Assembly: GCA_030042915.1 (NCBI GenBank)
Contig: JASHYS010000375.1
Coordinates: 1 to 59,145 of the forward strand
DNA: 59,145 bases
Direction: 5' to 3'
DNA from: Acidobacteriaceae bacterium
GTDB lineage: Bacteria > Acidobacteriota > Terriglobia > Terriglobales > Acidobacteriaceae
In this document: positions 55,173-59,145 of the stretch, piece after piece
How positions within the stretch are numbered: the stretch's first letter is position 1
Layout: every line of letters begins with the position of its first letter
Program-made: the position numbers and the translations under genes
The notes under the pieces: model-generated
Seen by the model: only the letters and a program-made list of their open reading frames with translations
Database searches by the model: none
Told to the model about the DNA's origin: nothing

Positions 55173-55193
55173 GAGGAAAAATGAAAAAAAGTC

Positions 55194-55221
55194 CACAATT
55201 CGATCATTTCTGTGATTGATC
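55194..55221. promoter_or_regulatory. Candidate operator upstream of the chitin operon promoter
   Basis: CACAATTCGATC (55194-55205) and an inverted repeat GATCA(N10)TGATC (55202-55221) lie just upstream of the -35 box. CACAATT followed by GATC also appears, one base wider, in the palindrome at 57534-57547 by the DeoR gene. Confidence 0.3.
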
Positions 55222-55819
55222 AGTATCTAGATGTTCGCAAAGAACTTATTGACGGTCTCTGCAAAAATGCGCCGGAAGAGCCGTGGTAAATAGAGCATTC
55301 GCAAGCGCACATTGGGTCGCGCACGCATGGAAGTGGCGTGGGGTATTTCAGACTCAAGCTGATCTTTAATTAATTCATAATAAACATGATACTAGATTGT
55401 TCAACCCGTTGTGATCTTGGCTGTGTGGGGGCCGCTCATATCGCTTCGCGGCGGAGCCAGATCCGGCAACTCGCCTATGCCTGGAGCGTCGATTTGTGCT
55501 CATCGACCGAAGTCTTGACGCCGAACCGCGAAGGCAAAACTCGCATCTAAGCCTTAGTAATGAGCGAAAATAATATTTTCAATCAGAAATTTGTATTTTA
55601 TCTATCGATATGGTATATATCCCTTCATCGCCACGGGTTCCGGTTCGAACAACACGCGTGCGAGGAGAATCTCGGTGCCCTAAATCGAGGTACCAAATCA
55701 AATGCATTCGCTCAAGAATCTGGCGCGAGGCCCGTACACCTCTGCTCGCGAATTCGGTCAATCTCTTATGCAAGCGCAAGAACAGCCGGATCCTGAAGGG
55801 GCATTGCCTGGCTTTTCCT

Positions 55820-56578
55820 ATGAATTCCGTCTTCTTTGAATTGTGCGTTGAAAGCCTTGCAGCTGCGCGCGCCGCCCAAGCGGGGGGCGCGGATCGGATC
55901 GAGCTTTGCTCTGACCTTGCGTGTGGCGGACTTACGCCTCGTCCGGAATTGGCGGCCGAAATTGTCAGCGAGCTCGCCATTCCCGTGCATGTTCTCATTC
56001 GTCCTCGCCCCGGAAACTTTGCTTTCTCGGAGCCGGAATACGACCTGATGCGGCGGCAACTGGAGGAGGCTAAAATGGCCGGCGCCAGTGGCGTGGCGCT
56101 TGGTGTGCTCCTTGCCGACGGCACCGTGGACTTGGAGCGAAGCCGCGAGCTTGTGGAATTGGCCCGTCCCATGGACGTGACTTTTCATCGCGCCTTCGAC
56201 GAGACGCCTGATCTACGCGAAGCGCTGGAGAGAGTGATCGAAACCGGGGCTGACAGTCTGCTCACTTCCGGCGGCGCGGCCGAAGTCCTGAGCGGCGCAC
56301 ACTTCATTGCCACGTTGCGCCATCTGGCCGGTGACCGCATTCACATCATCGCCGGCGGCGGTTTGCGGCTGGAAAACCTGGTGGAGACGGTTCGCCGCTC
56401 CGGGGTCTTTTCTTTGCATGGTTCTCTCAGCCGCCGGAACGGCAGACCGGCGCACCAGACAAACGGCGCAACGAACGGCGCAGTTCCATCGGCCGTGCTT
56501 GAAGCCGACGTGCGCCAGGCGGTCACGCTTCTGCGCAGCGAATACCGCGAACAGAACATCGCCACCACCAATTTGTAA
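55820..56578 (+). CDS. cutC: CutC-family TIM-barrel protein
   Basis: A 252-residue CutC protein. The family start FELCVESLAAARAAQAGGAD is followed by RIELCSDLACGGLTP, VHVLIRPRPGNF, SGVALGVLLADG, TFHRAFDE, LLTSGG and IIAGGGLRLENL. The annotated copper-homeostasis role rests on old genetics; the fold is a TIM barrel and the true activity is not settled. Here it borders a GlcNAc regulator and deaminase, which hints at a sugar-related role. ATG 55820 begins the domain; in-frame starts further upstream are not supported. Convergent with the DeoR gene. Confidence 0.9.
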   Translation: MNSVFFELCVESLAAARAAQAGGADRIELCSDLACGGLTPRPELAAEIVSELAIPVHVLIRPRPGNFAFSEPEYDLMRRQLEEAKMAGASGVALGVLLADGTVDLERSRELVELARPMDVTFHRAFDETPDLREALERVIETGADSLLTSGGAAEVLSGAHFIATLRHLAGDRIHIIAGGGLRLENLVETVRRSGVFSLHGSLSRRNGRPAHQTNGATNGAVPSAVLEADVRQAVTLLRSEYREQNIATTNL

Positions 56579-56656
56579 AGGGGCGCGAGCAGTTTCCTTG
56601 CTACGCAGTATCGGCCGGGAGCAAACGCCAGCTGGCCGCAGCCAGTCCCAATCAGT

Positions 56657-57442
56657 TTATGCGCGGATCACACGGACACCCTGCCGCTCGAATGGGGCTA
56701 CCGCATCCGGCGAGGCGCTGTGGTCGGTAATCAGGATTTGAATCTCATTTGTTCCACAGATCAAGGCCGGGCCTACCTTTCCCAGCTTGCTCGAGTCTGC
56801 GGTCACAATCACCTGTTTCGATTGCTTGATCATCTTGCGATAGACCAACGCTTCGTCCGCCTCGAGCGAAGTGGCGCCGCGCTCGGCATCCAGGCCGGTC
56901 ACGCTCAGAAAGACCTTGTCCATATACACGTTGTCGAGGAAACTGAGGGCAGCGTTCCCTGACAGTGCGAAGGCGAAGGCCCACAAAACCACGCCGCCAG
57001 TCAGAAAAGTGCGGATCGCGGTCTGGTCGCACAGCTCCATGCCGATGTTGATGGCATTTGTGACCACCTGGATCTTTTCGCGATGGCGCAGGGCGCGGCC
57101 GATGTGCGTGGTGGTGGTGCCGGCCGAAAGCCCCACGGTTTCGCCGGTCTGGACCAGCTCTGCCGCAGCCAAGCCGATGCGACGCTTCTCCGCCGCGTGA
57201 CGCTGTTCGCGCGCGAGAAAAGAGCTGTCATAGCGAAATGGCTCATAAAGCAGCGGCTCAACCAGTTCGGCCCCGCCATGTGTGCGCCGGATCAGGCCCC
57301 GATTCTCAAGCCGCGCCAGGTCGCGACGGATGCTGGGCGCCGACGATCCAGCCACAGCCAGCAAATCTTCAATGCTGGCAGTTCCCGTCCTCAGCAGATG
57401 CTTCACAATCTGCTCAGAGCGGCGATTGATTGACTCGGACAT
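56657..57442 (-). CDS. DeoR/GlpR-family repressor of the GlcNAc locus
   Basis: A 261-residue DeoR-type regulator. The N-terminal winged HTH is QIVKHLLRTGTASIEDLLAVAG with RRDLARLENRGLIRRTHGGA. The C-terminal sugar-phosphate sensor domain has GLSAGTTTTHIGRAL, VVTNAINIG, FLTGGVV, VTGLDAERGAT and ADSSKLGK. It is divergent from the SIS deaminase gene across 118 bp holding a perfect palindrome, which suggests control by GlcN-6-P or GlcNAc-6-P. Confidence 0.9.
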   Translation of the reverse strand: MSESINRRSEQIVKHLLRTGTASIEDLLAVAGSSAPSIRRDLARLENRGLIRRTHGGAELVEPLLYEPFRYDSSFLAREQRHAAEKRRIGLAAAELVQTGETVGLSAGTTTTHIGRALRHREKIQVVTNAINIGMELCDQTAIRTFLTGGVVLWAFAFALSGNAALSFLDNVYMDKVFLSVTGLDAERGATSLEADEALVYRKMIKQSKQVIVTADSSKLGKVGPALICGTNEIQILITDHSASPDAVAPFERQGVRVIRA

Positions 57443-57533
57443 TTCCGTGAAGAATTCTACACTCTTCCCTGCGGATTACACCAATAATTCGGCCCGACTT
57501 GAGGAAAAATCGGTCGATTCTGGAGCAGATTAC

Positions 57534-57545
57534 TCACAATTGTGA
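57534..57545. promoter_or_regulatory. Perfect 12-bp palindrome between deoR-type gene and SIS gene
   Basis: TCACAATTGTGA is self-complementary and lies 16 bases before the SIS ATG. It is a likely DeoR operator; the TGTGA half-site could alternatively suit a CRP-like protein. Confidence 0.45.
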
Positions 57546-57560
57546 TCGCTGTGCGATGAT

Positions 57561-58733
57561 ATGACCAAGCAAGCTAGCGCATACGGCCTCTTCTTTTGCA
57601 GTGCTGACGTGAACAAAAGCCACCAATTCGATCATGCCATGCTGCGCGAGATCTATCAGCAGCCCGAAGCCATCCGCCGCACAATGGAGCTTTACCTGTG
57701 CGAAGAGGGGTTGAGCCCCGGGATCGCTGCGCTGCTCAGAAGGTGGTCAATCCCGCAGGGCGAAGTCCTTATCGTTGCCTCAGGTTCAAGCCGGCACAGC
57801 GGCCTGGCAGGCGAAACCCTGCTCGAGGACCTATGCGGCCTGGCCGTGGATGTGGAATACGCGAGCGAGTACAGTTGCCGCGGGGGCAGAGAATTGCGCC
57901 ATTCAAGTTGCCTCGTCCTGTCGCAGTCGGGCGAAACCTCCGACACGCTGGCAGCCCTGCGCGAAGCTGCTCGCCGGGGAGAAAAGACGCTCGCCATCAC
58001 CAACGCTCCTGACTCCACCATGGCCCGCGAGGCGAATGTTTCCATGCCACTGGCTGCCGGCCCCGAGCTGGCGATTCCTGCCACCAAAAGCTTCACATGC
58101 CAGCTCGCAGTCCTTTTCATCCTGGCGCTTTATGAAGGCGTGCGCCTCATGCAGATGGATGAAGCGATTCTGTCCTGCCATATCGCGGGCTTGCGCGCGC
58201 AATGCCTCCGCATCCAGGAGCAACTTGATGGCTGGCGTGAGCAGATCGCCGTCCTCGCGCGCAGATATCGCGAAGCAACCACGTTCCTCTACCTGGGGCG
58301 CGGAATCCACTACGCCATCGCCCGCGAAGGCGCGCTCAAGCTCAAAGAGGCTTCCTACGTCCACGCCGAGGGCTATCCATCGGGCGAGCTCAAGCACGGA
58401 CCCAACGCCCTGGTTAGTGACAGCGTGCCGCTGGTAGTGCTGGCCACATTCGATCCTGAATTGGACGGTTCGATGCTGCGCTACGAAAAGTCGCTCCAGT
58501 TGCTTCGCGAATTGAAAGCTCAGGGAGCCAAGGTGATCGCAGTGGCGAACGCGGGCGATCGAACGGTAGCGGATCTGGTCACCGAATTCGTTCCCGTACT
58601 GCCCGCGCCTGAATATCTGCTGCCATTGTCGGAGATCGTGCCCCTGCAGTTGTTTGCCTACTTCATGGCACTGGAGCGCGGCGTGGATGTCGACCGGCCA
58701 CGCAACCTGAGTAAAGCCGTGGTGGAGAAATAA
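57561..58733 (+). CDS. GlmS-isomerase-like SIS protein, probable glucosamine-6-phosphate deaminase (NagB-II type)
   Basis: A 390-residue protein made of two SIS domains, equal to the GlmS isomerase half without the glutaminase domain. IASGSSRHSGLAGE, LSQSGETSDTLAAL, ELAIPATKSFTCQ, HAEGYPSGELKHGP and the C-terminal VDVDRPRNLSKAVVEK are GlmS-like. Without glutaminase it cannot use glutamine; such proteins (NagB-II/AgaS-like) deaminate GlcN-6-P to Fru-6-P, which fits after NagA. ATG 57561 lacks a Shine-Dalgarno; the domain proper begins at MLREIYQQPEA (ATG 57639), a possible real start. Confidence 0.85.
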   Translation: MTKQASAYGLFFCSADVNKSHQFDHAMLREIYQQPEAIRRTMELYLCEEGLSPGIAALLRRWSIPQGEVLIVASGSSRHSGLAGETLLEDLCGLAVDVEYASEYSCRGGRELRHSSCLVLSQSGETSDTLAALREAARRGEKTLAITNAPDSTMAREANVSMPLAAGPELAIPATKSFTCQLAVLFILALYEGVRLMQMDEAILSCHIAGLRAQCLRIQEQLDGWREQIAVLARRYREATTFLYLGRGIHYAIAREGALKLKEASYVHAEGYPSGELKHGPNALVSDSVPLVVLATFDPELDGSMLRYEKSLQLLRELKAQGAKVIAVANAGDRTVADLVTEFVPVLPAPEYLLPLSEIVPLQLFAYFMALERGVDVDRPRNLSKAVVEK

Positions 58734-58743
58734 GAAGCGGGTT

Positions 58744-59130
58744 TCAAGCAAACGCCCAGTTGTTCCCAAGGCAGAAACTCACAATCGAGCAGGTGAGGAT
58801 TGCGATTGCGTTCGCCGCCACAACGGGAATGCGCGCTCCCTGGACAAGGACCGGCATAAGGGCGAGGTTTCCCACCAGCGATACCAGGCCATTGGAAAGA
58901 TGAAAGCGGACGAACTGCCCAGCCACAGCGGACCGGTTACGACGATCACGCCAGGTGAAGTGCAGGTGCCAGACAAAGTTGTGGACCAGGGTTATTTCCA
59001 GTGCCGCGGCCGTGGCCACAAGATAATGGCCCGGCCACAACCGGTTGAAAATTGCCAACGCTCCCAGCTGCACCGCCATGCCCACGGCGCCCACGACGTT
59101 GAATTTACCCCACCGGACGATTGTGTTCAT
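58744..59130 (-). CDS. GtrA-family membrane protein
   Basis: A 128-residue protein with four hydrophobic helices: VVGAVGMAVQLGALAIF, ATAAALEITLVHNFVW, LSNGLVSLVGNLALMPVLV and VVAANAIAILTCSIVSFCLGNNWAF. The WHLHFTWRDR segment between helices 2 and 3 and the final NNWAF are typical of GtrA, thought to help move lipid-linked sugars across the inner membrane. It is convergent with the SIS gene (10-bp gap). Any partner glycosyltransferase would lie beyond the window end. Confidence 0.88.
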   Translation of the reverse strand: MNTIVRWGKFNVVGAVGMAVQLGALAIFNRLWPGHYLVATAAALEITLVHNFVWHLHFTWRDRRNRSAVAGQFVRFHLSNGLVSLVGNLALMPVLVQGARIPVVAANAIAILTCSIVSFCLGNNWAFA

Positions 59131-59145
59131 TTGAGCGGCTCCGAT

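Larger units (their letters stand above)
54896..55819. other. Divergent A/T-rich control region between TonB receptor 2 and cutC, 924 bp
   Basis: No gene seen. It holds a candidate promoter for the minus operon (55144-55172), a GATCA/TGATC inverted repeat (55202-55221), an A/T-rich stretch with TTAATTAATTC near 55367, and another near 55560-55620 that may carry the cutC promoter. Confidence 0.5.

Overview
The window reads as a chromosomal segment of a Gram-negative soil bacterium, most likely an Acidobacteriota (Terriglobia/Acidobacteriaceae). I infer this from gene content: two very large TonB-dependent receptors with an N-terminal carboxypeptidase-like domain, a giant sedolisin with Ig-like repeats, a DUF6496 protein, and an RNase E/G gene directly after mreBCD-mrdA-rodA. 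I see no tRNA, rRNA, insertion sequence, integrase or CRISPR array.

Layout. 1-930: end of an oligopeptidase B-like gene. 1.3-3.7 kb (minus): heptose-nucleotide genes gmhA-hddA-hddC. 3.8-5.7 kb: a zinc-knuckle/sigma-like HTH gene pair divergent from an XRE regulator. 5.8-8.0 kb (minus): a sugar kinase fused to a RapZ C-terminal domain, abutting a MurU-like nucleotidyltransferase. 8.1-14.7 kb (minus): dnaB, a DUF6496 gene, an S53 peptidase and an SDR. 14.9-17.5 kb: a lipid kinase convergent with glpD. 17.9-21.6 kb: TonB-dependent receptor 1. 22.1-25.0 kb: ald divergent from an Lrp/AsnC regulator, then an aldo/keto reductase. 25.2-28.0 kb: a DUF4185 protein and an aldehyde dehydrogenase. 28.3-38.0 kb (plus): mreB-mreC-mreD-mrdA-rodA-rng. 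38.3-42.6 kb: an outer-membrane beta-barrel protein, a small hypothetical protein, an aminopeptidase P, and an ABM monooxygenase with an Fe-dependent alcohol dehydrogenase.

42.6-58.7 kb is a chitin/GlcNAc-utilisation locus. The minus-strand operon runs TonB receptor, AmpG-like MFS importer, nucleotidyltransferase-hexosephosphate mutase fusion, GH94 chitobiose phosphorylase, NagA, GH18 chitinase. Beside it lie cutC, a DeoR-type repressor and a GlmS-isomerase-like SIS protein (NagB-II type deaminase). The inferred route is: secreted chitinase, TonB uptake, MFS import, phosphorolysis of (GlcNAc)2 to GlcNAc plus GlcNAc-1-P, mutase to GlcNAc-6-P, NagA to GlcN-6-P, SIS deaminase to Fru-6-P. No dedicated GlcNAc kinase lies in the locus. 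The AmgK-like kinase at 6.5-8.0 kb is a plausible substitute that would yield GlcNAc-1-P.

The most unusual items are the AmgK-RapZ fusion next to MurU, the GlmU-like/mutase fusion with an eroded nucleotide loop, an RNase E/G whose S1 domain is split by about 510 disordered residues, the zinc-knuckle/sigma-like/XRE cluster, and a two-copy family of hairpins in which stem bases differ but pairing, loop and flanks are kept.
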